Source of the DNA: MED-G105 sp039814575
GTDB lineage: Bacteria > Pseudomonadota > Alphaproteobacteria > Caulobacterales > Parvularculaceae
NCBI GenBank assembly: GCA_039814575.1
Contig: JBCCAY010000006.1
Coordinates: 1 to 64,000, forward strand
DNA length: 64,000 bases
Direction of reading: 5' to 3'
Part shown: positions 53,833 through 62,563 of the stretch, one piece after another
Position numbering within the stretch: the stretch's first letter is position 1
Layout: every line of letters starts with the position of its first letter
Translations under genes and position numbers: made by a program
Notes under the pieces: generated by a model
What the model was told of the DNA's origin: nothing
Database searches by the model: none
The model's input: only the letters and a program-made list of their open reading frames with translations

Positions 53833-54333
53833 AAACCCGCCCCTTTGGCGAAACGCTAGCGGAACCAAGCAGTTATTGCAATTTCATCATCGTCTGAGCG
53901 CCTCATCGAGACACGACTAAAATGACATGGTCGTCAGTCGCCCCGATAAGATCGCGACATGCACATGGTGTACTGATGAATACATTTGATTGAGAAGTCT
54001 TAACGAAAACCTAGCGGCCGCACCTCGTCTCCCGGCACGATCCGGCAGCCCTCGGGACAAGATGCTCACTTCCCAATATCTCTGACGGCCACTTCATAAA
54101 CGCAGCCAGTTCGAGAACGATCAAAGGAGGTTCGTAAGGACAGGCGGCGACAGTCGGCCTAGGGATATCTCAATTTCATTCTCTGCACACGCCGTCTCGC
54201 CGGAGAAAATTCTTGTTACCCGACGTCAGTCAAAATTTTTATCGTACTTCCCCGTGTCCGTAGATATCGCATCGAACCCGCCTTAGGATTTTCAGAAAAT
54301 TCGATTTATGGCTCAAAGCCTTGGGAGATTCTC
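53833..54333. other. Intergenic region between efflux operon and serine hydrolase
   Basis: About 500 bp. A minus-strand stretch near 54076-54170 can be read for about 30 codons (..SFDRSRTGCVYEVAVRDIG) before an in-frame stop. It has no start site or recognised family and may be a relic or chance. The divergent promoters of the two flanking genes should lie here; no clear operator was seen. Confidence 0.4.
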
Positions 54334-55569
54334 ATGAAACGCCGCCACTTTTTATCGACCGCTGCTGGGGCCATCGTCGCAGGCGCTACGATGAACGCAA
54401 ACAGCTCTGCGCGCGCAGCCCGCTTCAAAGAGCTGGACAAGGTGTTCGCCGACGTCATGACGAAACATCATGCGCCCGGCGCGGCCGGCGTTGTTTTCGA
54501 TAGAACCGGCGTCATCTGGTCAAAGGCCTATGGATACGCGAACACTGAGCGCCGTGAAAAAATGACGCTCGACAGTATTCAGAATATTGGCTCCGTCTCA
54601 AAAACGTTCACCGCGACCGCCGCCATGCAGTTAGAAGAACGCGGCCTGATCAACCTAGAAGCGGACGTTAGCGATTACCTTGGCTTCAAACTTCGAAATC
54701 CGAACCATCCGCGCTCGCCCATAACATTGAAGCAGCTTTTGACGCACACCTCATCGCTCAGAGACGGCGACGCCTATGTACAAACCTATGCCTGCGGCGA
54801 CTCGCGCCTCGCGCTAGGGCCCTGGGTTGAAGCCTTTTTCCTTCCGGGCGGCGCATACTATAGCCGCGCGACGAACTTCGAAACATGGGGCCCAGGCGAG
54901 GGCTGGAAATACTGCAATGTCAGCTGGAGCGTCGTCGCCTTAGTGGTCGAACGGGTTTCAGGCATTCCCTTCCCCGCCTATTGTCGCCGCAACATCTTTA
55001 GGCATTTGAACATGCCGTCGACGAGTTGGTTGCTAGCGGACATTGACCAAGACCGTCACTCCACGCCCTATTCATGGATTGAAGAGGCGAGCGCCACAAG
55101 CGGCGTATGGGGCGGCAACGCCCTCGGCGTCATCAAGCCCGACGGGCCGACGCTCAATCGTCCGCTGGCAAGCGGCTTTCACGAAAACTGCCTTTACAGC
55201 CACCCTAACTACCCGGATGGATTCTTACGGTCGTCAGCAAACGACCTTTCGCGGTATCTGATGGCTTACGCGAATGGCGGCATCGCATTTGGGCGGCGGA
55301 TCTTGAAAGCAGAGACGATTGAAAAGATGCTGACGCTCGTTGAGCTGCCGGGCGACGGCGACGACAAAAACTATGGTCTAACCTGGCGAACCGAGTTTGA
55401 CCTCGGCGGCGAGACCGCTTGGGGACATGGCGGGCGCGACCCAGGCGTTCGCACCGAAGTTGCAATACTTCCCCAGCGCGGCGCTGGCGGCGTCGTTGTC
55501 GCCAACTCCGATGGCAACGCCCCGCAAGACGCGATCACTGAGATGCTGAAAATAACGCTGCAAAGCTAG
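54334..55569 (+). CDS. Exported serine hydrolase, class C beta-lactamase/DD-peptidase family
   Basis: A 411-residue protein starting at ATG 54334 after GGGAG. The N-terminus (MKRRHFLSTAAGAIVAGAT) resembles a Tat-type signal, although it has KRRHF instead of a perfect SRRxFLK. Catalytic motifs: SxxK as GSVSKTF, YxN as KYCNVSW, and HxG as GHGGRDPG. The family includes esterases, D-aminopeptidases and penicillin-binding-type enzymes, so beta-lactam resistance should not be assumed. Monocistronic; a hairpin follows the stop. Confidence 0.88.
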   Translation: MKRRHFLSTAAGAIVAGATMNANSSARAARFKELDKVFADVMTKHHAPGAAGVVFDRTGVIWSKAYGYANTERREKMTLDSIQNIGSVSKTFTATAAMQLEERGLINLEADVSDYLGFKLRNPNHPRSPITLKQLLTHTSSLRDGDAYVQTYACGDSRLALGPWVEAFFLPGGAYYSRATNFETWGPGEGWKYCNVSWSVVALVVERVSGIPFPAYCRRNIFRHLNMPSTSWLLADIDQDRHSTPYSWIEEASATSGVWGGNALGVIKPDGPTLNRPLASGFHENCLYSHPNYPDGFLRSSANDLSRYLMAYANGGIAFGRRILKAETIEKMLTLVELPGDGDDKNYGLTWRTEFDLGGETAWGHGGRDPGVRTEVAILPQRGAGGVVVANSDGNAPQDAITEMLKITLQS

Positions 55570-55606
55570 CAAGCGATGTTTCATCATTTCATCATCAGCC
55601 GTTAAA

Positions 55607-55624
55607 CGGCGCGTCAACGCGCCG
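55607..55624 (+). terminator. Hairpin downstream of the serine hydrolase gene
   Basis: CGGCGCGT (55607-55614) and ACGCGCCG (55617-55624) form a perfect 8-bp stem with a 2-base loop, followed by GGTTCTTG. A long T run is missing, so termination would be weak. The rest of the 355-bp gap to the oxygenase gene (55570-55924) shows no gene. Confidence 0.4.
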
Positions 55625-55924
55625 GGTTCTTGTGTCAACAACGCCCCGGCGCTTTAAACGGTGCGCGAAAAGACGCCCAAAGGACCGGACGCGCGCCATC
55701 GTAAGACACACATATGCGATGCGGGAAAAGATCACTTCCCGACGGCCGTTTTGATGAGAAAATCTGACGGGGTCGCCGACCGGCGCGACGCTAGGTCGTC
55801 ATCGCGACATTAGCGCACTTTTTGCCACGTCACTGCAAAGGATTGTATTCTCGGCAGGTAATCAAGTAACTAGCGACAGCGACGTGATGCGCCGCAGCGC
55901 AATACCGCCTGGCGACGGACATAA

Positions 55925-56767
55925 ATGATGAGTTATCTGCCCTCAAGCAATGGAAATAACGCGGTTTTTGATTTTGACGCCGTGAAGGACAAAGGCCTCG
56001 AGCTCACCGAGGCCTATGCCGCGGGCGACCCGTTTCCCCATGTGGTGATCGACGATTTTCTGCCGCAGCCCATGATCGACCTCTGCCTACGACACTTCCC
56101 CCACGAGGCAGATCCGGACAGCCGTACGTTTGATCGCGACCAAGAACGCTTTAAGACGAGCTTCCACCCCGACTACCTACCGCCGGACGTTCGCTTGCTT
56201 TTTTATGCATTTAACTCACGTCCATTTATTCGCGTGATCGAGAACATCACCGGCATTAAGAGGCTCATTCCCGATCCGCACTTCCTCGGCGGCGGCTTCC
56301 ATGAAATTAAGACCGGCGGCCATTTATCGATCCATGCCGACTTCAATCACCACAAGCTCATGGACCTTGAGCGTCGCGTGAACATGCTCATTTATCTCAA
56401 TGATGATTGGGAACCGACCCATGGCGGTCAATTGGAGTTGTGGCGCACGGATATGTCGGAGAAGGTTCAATCAATCGTGCCGATCGCAAATCGATGCGCC
56501 ATTTTTACGACGACGCAGAACAGCATGCACGGCAACCCGACGCCCGTCGCCCATCCGGACGGACGCAGTCGGAAGTCTATCGCACTGTATTATTACACAG
56601 CGACATGGGATGAGAGCCGAGCCGGTAAGACAACGCAATTTTATGCGCGACCCGATAGCGGCGACCGAACCGATTGGCGCGTAAAAAGCAAAGAACTTAT
56701 CGAAGCAATAACACCGCCCATTGTATTACGCGGCGCCCACAAAATTGGCCGTCTGCTGCGCGGTTAG
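55925..56767 (+). CDS. 2-oxoglutarate/Fe(II)-dependent oxygenase, prolyl-4-hydroxylase-like
   Basis: A 280-residue cytosolic protein; the start could be either of the tandem ATGs at 55925 and 55928. The Fe(II) triad is visible as HxD in SIHADFNHH and the distal His in MHGNPTPVAHP. The 2OG-binding basic residue is likely in RSRKSIALYYYTA. IYLNDDWEPTHGGQLELW is the conserved linker of the family. Similar proteins hydroxylate proteins or modify small molecules, and some lie in sugar or capsule loci. The target is unknown and no functional partner is adjacent. Confidence 0.85.
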   Translation: MMSYLPSSNGNNAVFDFDAVKDKGLELTEAYAAGDPFPHVVIDDFLPQPMIDLCLRHFPHEADPDSRTFDRDQERFKTSFHPDYLPPDVRLLFYAFNSRPFIRVIENITGIKRLIPDPHFLGGGFHEIKTGGHLSIHADFNHHKLMDLERRVNMLIYLNDDWEPTHGGQLELWRTDMSEKVQSIVPIANRCAIFTTTQNSMHGNPTPVAHPDGRSRKSIALYYYTATWDESRAGKTTQFYARPDSGDRTDWRVKSKELIEAITPPIVLRGAHKIGRLLRG

Positions 56768-56860
56768 TTTTCGCGCCTCACCAGCTAAGGACAACGCGCC
56801 AAACCCATCGCCCTATTGACGCATAATAAGTCGAAGCCGCGTCACCCGGTCTTTTTACAA

Positions 56861-56894
56861 TAAAAAACTCGACGCCAATGACTTGGCGTCGAGT
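56861..56894 (-). terminator. Rho-independent terminator of the fhs gene
   Basis: ACTCGACGCCA (56867-56877) pairs perfectly with TGGCGTCGAGT (56884-56894) around a 6-base loop. Read on the minus strand, it is followed by six T (complement of 56862-56867). It lies about 67 bp beyond the fhs stop codon. Confidence 0.85.
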
Positions 56895-56960
56895 CCCCGT
56901 CTAAACAGACAATATTAGAAACGTCGTTATTAGAGAAAACGTTGAGTCGTCGGCTTAGCC

Positions 56961-58661
56961 CTACGCCAACCCAACAATCTCTCCGTCTGCGTCTAACCCG
57001 ATAGAAAGCGATGCAGGTCGCCTCGGCAAGCCAGGCATCGTCATGATCTCTCCGCAAATCGCGACGACGAAGCCTGCGCCGGCGGATAACCGCGCCTCAC
57101 GCACTTCAAGCGTATGCCCCGACGGAGCGCCGATCGCTGATGGGTCCGTAGAGAAACTATATTGCGTCTTGGCGATACAAACCGGCAAATGGCCATAACC
57201 GATCGCTTCGAAGTCCTTCAAGTTCCGTGCGGCGCCCGCCTGGAACACAACATCGCCGGCGCGATAAATCTCGCGGCCAATCGTTCCAATTTTCTCCTTA
57301 AGCGGCATATCGTCAGGATAAAGAAACTTCGTCTCAGACGCGCCTTCATCGAGTTGTTCTTTGACGGCTTGGGCCAAAGCGACAGCGCCGGCGCCGCCCT
57401 CGGCCCAATGCTTCGCCAAAGCAACGCGAACGCCCTGGGCTTCACACAAGTCTCGGACTATAGCGATCTCTTCATCCGTATCGGCATGAAAATGATTGAT
57501 AGCGACGACCGGCGATAGGCCGAATTTTTTGAGGTTTTCAATATGGCGAAGGAGATTGACCGAACCGCGCTCTACAGCGCCGCGATCCGGCGTTCCGAGG
57601 TCAGCCTTCGCAACGCCGCCTTGCATCTTTAGTGCGCGCACCGTGCAAACAAGAACGACGGCGTCCGGCCACAGACCGGATTGACGACACTTAATATCAA
57701 GAAACTTCTCCGCCCCAAGATCAGCGCCGAAACCAGCTTCGGTCACGACAACGTCCGTCAGCGACAATGCCGTCGATGTCGCGATGAGGGAATTACAACC
57801 ATGTGCAATGTTGGCGAAGGGGCCGCCATGAATGAACGCCGGGTTATTTTCAATCGTTTGCACGAGGTTTGGTTGCAGCGCATCCTTCAAAAGCACCGCC
57901 ATGGCGCCGTCGGCGCCGACGTCGCGGGCCGTCACAGGGCTTTTATCGCGGCGCCGAGCGACAATGATATCACCCAATCGGCGCTGTAAGTCCGCAATGT
58001 CACGCGCCAAACAGAGGATCGCCATGATTTCAGAGGCGACCGTGATGTCGAAACCAGACTCGCGCGGAACGCCATGGGCGGGACCGCCAAGACCCACATT
58101 GATGTTGCGCAAGGCGCGATCATTCATATCGACGACACGCCGCCAGCTCACGCGACGCGGGTCAATTTCCAGTTCATTGCCCCAATGCATGTGATTGTCG
58201 AGCATCGCCGCCAACAGGCTGTGCGCAGCGGTAATCGCGTGGAAGTCGCCGTTAAAATGAAGATTGATGTCTTCCATCGGCACGACTTGCGCCCGGCCGC
58301 CGCCGGCGGCGCCGCCCTTCATGCCGAAACATGGGCCGAGTGACGGTTCGCGCAGGCAAACCATCGCGTTCATGCCGATCTTGTTAAGCCCGTCGCTGAG
58401 GCCGACGCTGGTGGTCGTTTTCCCCTCACCCGCCGGCGTCGGCGTCACCGCCGTCACAAGCACGAGCTTACCCTTCGGACGCTCCGCCAGGCTCGATATA
58501 TAATTCAAGGAAAGCTTTGCTTTGTAATGGCCGTAAGGGGCGGCGGCGTCCGCCGGAACACCGAGGCGCTCTTCCGCGAGCGGCAGAATCTTCTGCATTG
58601 CAGCAGCGCGAGCGATATCGATGTCAGGCGCGCCCGGCGCCGGCAAATTATCTGTTGGCAT
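56961..58661 (-). CDS. fhs: Formate-tetrahydrofolate ligase
   Basis: A 566-residue enzyme catalysing ATP-dependent formation of 10-formyl-THF from formate and THF. The ATG at 58661 (MPTDNLPAPG) is preferred because family members are about 557 residues; the frame is open 23 codons upstream and no strong ribosome site is seen. The P-loop is TPTPAGEGKTTTSVGL. Conserved family segments are EPSLGPCFGMKGGAAGGG, NIAHGCNSLIATSTALSL and VVTEAGFGADLGAEKF. It feeds one-carbon metabolism and could complement the GcvT-linked demethylase at 44831. Monocistronic with its own terminator. Confidence 0.96.
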   Translation of the reverse strand: MPTDNLPAPGAPDIDIARAAAMQKILPLAEERLGVPADAAAPYGHYKAKLSLNYISSLAERPKGKLVLVTAVTPTPAGEGKTTTSVGLSDGLNKIGMNAMVCLREPSLGPCFGMKGGAAGGGRAQVVPMEDINLHFNGDFHAITAAHSLLAAMLDNHMHWGNELEIDPRRVSWRRVVDMNDRALRNINVGLGGPAHGVPRESGFDITVASEIMAILCLARDIADLQRRLGDIIVARRRDKSPVTARDVGADGAMAVLLKDALQPNLVQTIENNPAFIHGGPFANIAHGCNSLIATSTALSLTDVVVTEAGFGADLGAEKFLDIKCRQSGLWPDAVVLVCTVRALKMQGGVAKADLGTPDRGAVERGSVNLLRHIENLKKFGLSPVVAINHFHADTDEEIAIVRDLCEAQGVRVALAKHWAEGGAGAVALAQAVKEQLDEGASETKFLYPDDMPLKEKIGTIGREIYRAGDVVFQAGAARNLKDFEAIGYGHLPVCIAKTQYSFSTDPSAIGAPSGHTLEVREARLSAGAGFVVAICGEIMTMPGLPRRPASLSIGLDADGEIVGLA

Positions 58662-59149
58662 AGAAAACTGACGGCGCACCGCCTCCCTTAATTGACGTCG
58701 TATCGTGAACGGACCAGTCCGGCCCAACAATTTCCGAGTTTTATGTCGCTATTAAAACAGAAAGCCAAGGGCCCTGAAGCGAAGTTTCTCTAATGCAGAA
58801 TTGGACTAGTTTCGGGCGGTGCGTCCTTTATTCTACGGAATGAAAGACGCGGCTGAAGGTAAGACGGGACATAATGCACTCGCAGGCCATCGCCCGTCCG
58901 TCGGACGGCGCCGCAAGGCGCAGCGACGCAGACCTTAACGCACGCGCCGAGCCAATATCCGCGTCCCGAATCACGTCATCTATAATGATTTGTTTTAATT
59001 GATGAATTCCCGCTCAGAAATATTGATAGGTTTATCCTATTAAATATTTGCATTAACCTGAACCTACCTTGAATTGTGGTTAGCGGCTGCTTTACGCATT
59101 GGTTGCATAGTGGTTTCGCGAACATCTTCACGTGGGACGGGGAACCGGA
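58662..59149. other. Intergenic region upstream of the chemoreceptor
   Basis: About 490 bp between divergent genes. An AT-rich part (58975-59060) carries a small palindrome ATAGG-TTTAT-CCTAT (59027-59041) and is the likely promoter zone for the plus-strand genes. No RNA gene was recognised. Confidence 0.4.
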
Positions 59150-59458
59150 ATGCGCGCGGCCGCTTTTATATACCTGGCGTTACTCTTTGCACAAACGGTA
59201 TCGCCGTTTGACGTCACACGAATGCGCGGCGACGGCGACGCCTCCAACCCCGTCGCGAAAGTCGGTCGTTACAACGCGGTCCGCCGCGTCAACTTTATTC
59301 CTGCAACAGAGCAATCGGCGCGTCTCAATGTCCCTCAAAGAGTGCGCCATTCCGACCGCTCCGCCGTTGTCCGACATAACCAGCGATGGTCGACACTCTT
59401 CGGCACTTTACCCCAACAAAAAACGACAGCCACAAATCATGACTGGAGCGTATTATGA
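59150..59458 (+). CDS. Possible small secreted protein upstream of the chemoreceptor
   Basis: A 102-residue open frame starting MRAAAFIYLALLFAQTVS, which resembles a signal peptide, followed by a basic region with no recognised domain. Its stop overlaps the chemoreceptor start by 4 nt (ATGA), an arrangement usual for co-translated genes. An overlapping frame (59076-59465) has no such features. Composition alone does not prove it is real. Confidence 0.35.
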   Translation: MRAAAFIYLALLFAQTVSPFDVTRMRGDGDASNPVAKVGRYNAVRRVNFIPATEQSARLNVPQRVRHSDRSAVVRHNQRWSTLFGTLPQQKTTATNHDWSVL

Positions 59459-62400
59459 GCATTAAATACAGGCTCGCCTTTATCGCCGGCATTCCCCTAT
59501 TGTTTCTGATTTTTTTCGCGGGACAGTCGATTATATCGTCTCTCGGCAGACTGAGTGACGCGCGCTCAGCAACCGAAGCCGTGGAAACCGCCGCCGTTTC
59601 AAGCGCCCTTATCGCAGAGCTGCAACGTGAGCGTGGTCTTTCGGCCGCCTATATGAGCGCCAAAGGCCGAGACTATGTCGACCGGCTTGAACAACAAAGA
59701 CTGGCGACTGATACAGCCCTTGCCGAATTCGACAGGGGGTTTGACACAAAGGACGACGCGGCGACGAACGCTAAAGCGGCCCTCGCGCAATTGCCGACGA
59801 TGCGCAGCAATGTCGATCGCTTAACTACGAACCTCGCGGAATCAACGCGGGTCTATCGCAGCATGGTCGATGGACAGCTTTCTCTCATCAGCGGGAAAAT
59901 GTCGAAACTCACCGAGAAAGGGTTTGGGGAGGAACCAAGCGCCTATATCGCGTTGCTGCGTTCAAAAGAAATGTCCGGTCTTGAGCGGTCCATGGGCGCA
60001 ACAGGCTTCACGGCCGGCGTATTCTCGCGAGACGTATACCGACAATATCTAGAATTTCGCGGCGCGCAAATCGCGATCTTAACGCCGGCGCTCAGTTCAA
60101 TGCCGCCAACTCTGGCAAAGGAAGCAAAAAGCCTTCTTAACGGCGGACGCGCACGGGATGTTCAAAGCTTCCGTCAAATGGCCGACAAGGGCGGCGCCAT
60201 GCCGACAGGCCTCGGGCAAAAATGGTTCGACGCGTCATCAGCGCGCATCAACAGCTTATCCGATGTGGAGGCGTCGATCGGAACGCTTCTAAAAGAGCGC
60301 GCCAACCGAATGACGCGCAACGCCTTGATCAATCTTGGCGTAACACTCGTTATCGCGATCGGCTGCATTACCGGCACCGCGGTTTTCGCGTCGCGCTCCG
60401 CGTTACAATTCGTTGGCATGTTGGGTAAGTTTTCGAGCAGTCTCCAGCGTATCGGCAAACGCGACTACAACTTTAAGGTCGCTGGCGAGGAACGCCGCGA
60501 CGAGTTGGGCGATATGGCGCGGTCTCTGTTGACCGTACGCGAACAACTGAAAGAAGGCGAAGCGGCGAACGTTGAAGCGACATATAAGGGGTCTGGTTTT
60601 AACGGCTCGTCGGTCGCGATGATGATCACGGATCGGGATTTGAACATTGTTTACGTCAATCAGGCCGCCAAAACGTTTTTCAAAGATCATAACGAAGATT
60701 TCTGTAAAGAATTTTCCTTGTTTGATCCGGAAACGCTTGTCGGCGCGTGTGTCGATGCTTTTCATCCCAATCCTGGTCAGTTGCGCCAGATGATGGCCGA
60801 CCCCGGCCGACTGCCTTTCAAGAGCGAAATCGTCATTGGCGATCTTCGCATCTCCCTCAACATGTCCGCTGTCTATGACCGTGACGGCGCATTTGTAGGC
60901 AACACGCTTGAATGGATTAACGTCACGACAGCGCGCCTCAATGAGGGCATTCTAAAGGCGATTGACCAAACCCAGGCGATTATCGAGTTCGATCTCGACG
61001 GCAATGTTTTGAACGCCAACGCCAATTTCTTGGCGGCCACAGGATATGCGCGCAGTGACGTCATTGGTCGGCATCACCGCATGTTCTGTCACTATGAACT
61101 GACGGAGTCGCGCGAATACGCCGATATGTGGTTGCGCCTTGCGGAAGGAGAACACTTCGTCTCGCTCGTCAAACGCAAAACGAAGTCCGGCGACGTTCTT
61201 TATCTGGACGCCAATTATAATCCCATCCTCGACGGCAACGGTCGCCCCTTTAAGATCGTGAAGATCGCAAGCGACGTAACGGAGACGGAACTTGAACGCC
61301 AAGCGGCGGAAGAGCGCCGCGTTAAACGCGCAAAAGACCTCTCCGTCGTCGTTGAAAACCTAGCTGGCGGACTATCGCGCATCTCCGACGGCGATTTCTC
61401 AGAAAAGATCGATACGGAGTTTGCGGAAGAATACAAAGCGCTGAGGGCCGACTTTAACGCCGCCGTCGACAAGCTAGCTGAGGCGGATCGCCATCAAAAA
61501 GAAACCAAAGAAGCTCAGGATCTCGTCGTCTCGCACTTAGAAACGGTGCTCGACCAATTATCAAAGGGCGATTTGTCCGTACGGATGCGAGAACCGTTCG
61601 CCGAAGCCTATGAAGGCATGCGCCAGAACTTTAATCGCGCCATTGAAACCCTGATGGCGGCGATGGGCACGGTGGACGCAACGGGCGAAGACATCAAGAA
61701 CGGCGCAACGGAAGTCAGTCGCGCCAGCGATGAACTTTCTCAGCGAACGGAACGTCAAGCGGCCACCCTAGAAGAGACGACGGCGGCGATCACCGAGATC
61801 ACTGCAACCGTGGCCCACAGCGCCAAAGGCGCGACCGAAGTCAACGAAATCGTCGTTGAAACCAAAGGCGAAGCCCAGAAAAGTGGCGAGATTGTTGAAA
61901 ACGCCGTCGACGCCATGGGACGGATCGAACAATCATCCACCGAAATCGCGTCGATCATCGCCGTGATTGACGATATCGCTTTCCAAACCAATCTCCTCGC
62001 CCTCAACGCCGGCGTTGAAGCAGCGCACGCTGGCGACGCAGGCCGCGGATTTGCGTTGGTGGCGAAAGAAGTTCGTAATCTCGCGCAACGCTGCACCAAC
62101 GCCGCGAAAGAAATAAAAGTGCTTGTCTCATCAAGCGCCGGGCACGTGTCCGATGGCGTTGAGCAGGTGAACTCAACAGGCGTCGCGCTAAAAGAAATCA
62201 TTGAGCGGATCGAAAAAATCAGCTGCTTGGCGAACGACATCGCCACCTCGTCGCAAGAGCAATCTTCCGCGCTCGATGAAGTGACGAAAGCTGTGAACGA
62301 ACTCGACACCGTTACGCAAAAGAATGCCGCGATGGTCGAAGAAACAACCGCCGCAAGTCACCAAATGCGCGACAACGCAGTGCGGTTAGCCGCGTTGATG

Positions 62401-62523
62401 GATGGGTTCACCCTTGATGACGGCGCGCGCCAGAACGAGGAAAACGAGCAAGCGCCTCGCCGTCGACGCCGTCCGGACAGCGCCCGTGAAATGGCTCCGC
62501 GGCGGCGCGGCGCGGCCGCTTGA
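59455..62523 (+). CDS. Methyl-accepting chemotaxis protein with NIT, HAMP and PAS domains
   Basis: A 1022-residue receptor. TM1 is about residues 9-31. The periplasmic part (about 45-280) resembles a NIT (nitrate/nitrite-sensing) domain (LIAELQRERGLSAAYMSAKG). TM2 (LINLGVTLVIAIGCITGTAV) leads to a HAMP domain, two PAS-like domains (SSVAMMITDRDLNIVYVNQA and QTQAIIEFDLDGNVLNANAN, the second with HHRMFCH) and two more HAMP-like segments (GDFSEKIDTEF, GDLSVRMREPF). The signalling domain has the hairpin tip IIAVIDDIAFQTNLLALNAG. It ends in an Arg-rich tail (RRRRRPD) without an obvious CheR-binding pentapeptide. No che or fla genes are in the window. Confidence 0.92.
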   Translation: MSIKYRLAFIAGIPLLFLIFFAGQSIISSLGRLSDARSATEAVETAAVSSALIAELQRERGLSAAYMSAKGRDYVDRLEQQRLATDTALAEFDRGFDTKDDAATNAKAALAQLPTMRSNVDRLTTNLAESTRVYRSMVDGQLSLISGKMSKLTEKGFGEEPSAYIALLRSKEMSGLERSMGATGFTAGVFSRDVYRQYLEFRGAQIAILTPALSSMPPTLAKEAKSLLNGGRARDVQSFRQMADKGGAMPTGLGQKWFDASSARINSLSDVEASIGTLLKERANRMTRNALINLGVTLVIAIGCITGTAVFASRSALQFVGMLGKFSSSLQRIGKRDYNFKVAGEERRDELGDMARSLLTVREQLKEGEAANVEATYKGSGFNGSSVAMMITDRDLNIVYVNQAAKTFFKDHNEDFCKEFSLFDPETLVGACVDAFHPNPGQLRQMMADPGRLPFKSEIVIGDLRISLNMSAVYDRDGAFVGNTLEWINVTTARLNEGILKAIDQTQAIIEFDLDGNVLNANANFLAATGYARSDVIGRHHRMFCHYELTESREYADMWLRLAEGEHFVSLVKRKTKSGDVLYLDANYNPILDGNGRPFKIVKIASDVTETELERQAAEERRVKRAKDLSVVVENLAGGLSRISDGDFSEKIDTEFAEEYKALRADFNAAVDKLAEADRHQKETKEAQDLVVSHLETVLDQLSKGDLSVRMREPFAEAYEGMRQNFNRAIETLMAAMGTVDATGEDIKNGATEVSRASDELSQRTERQAATLEETTAAITEITATVAHSAKGATEVNEIVVETKGEAQKSGEIVENAVDAMGRIEQSSTEIASIIAVIDDIAFQTNLLALNAGVEAAHAGDAGRGFALVAKEVRNLAQRCTNAAKEIKVLVSSSAGHVSDGVEQVNSTGVALKEIIERIEKISCLANDIATSSQEQSSALDEVTKAVNELDTVTQKNAAMVEETTAASHQMRDNAVRLAALMDGFTLDDGARQNEENEQAPRRRRRPDSAREMAPRRRGAAA

Positions 62524-62563
62524 GACTTAACTGTCGCAAACGGCCAATTCGCGATTGAGCGAC

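Noticed and set aside
54076..54170. About 30 codons of protein-like minus-strand sequence
   Set aside because: Ended by an in-frame stop and without a start; too short to separate a relic from chance.
54334..55569. Antibiotic-resistance beta-lactamase
   Set aside because: SxxK, YxN and HxG motifs only place it in the broad serine hydrolase family; nothing specific to a resistance enzyme was seen.
59076..59465. 129-codon frame upstream of the chemoreceptor
   Set aside because: Competes with the signal-peptide frame at 59150-59458, overlaps further into the receptor and lacks motifs.
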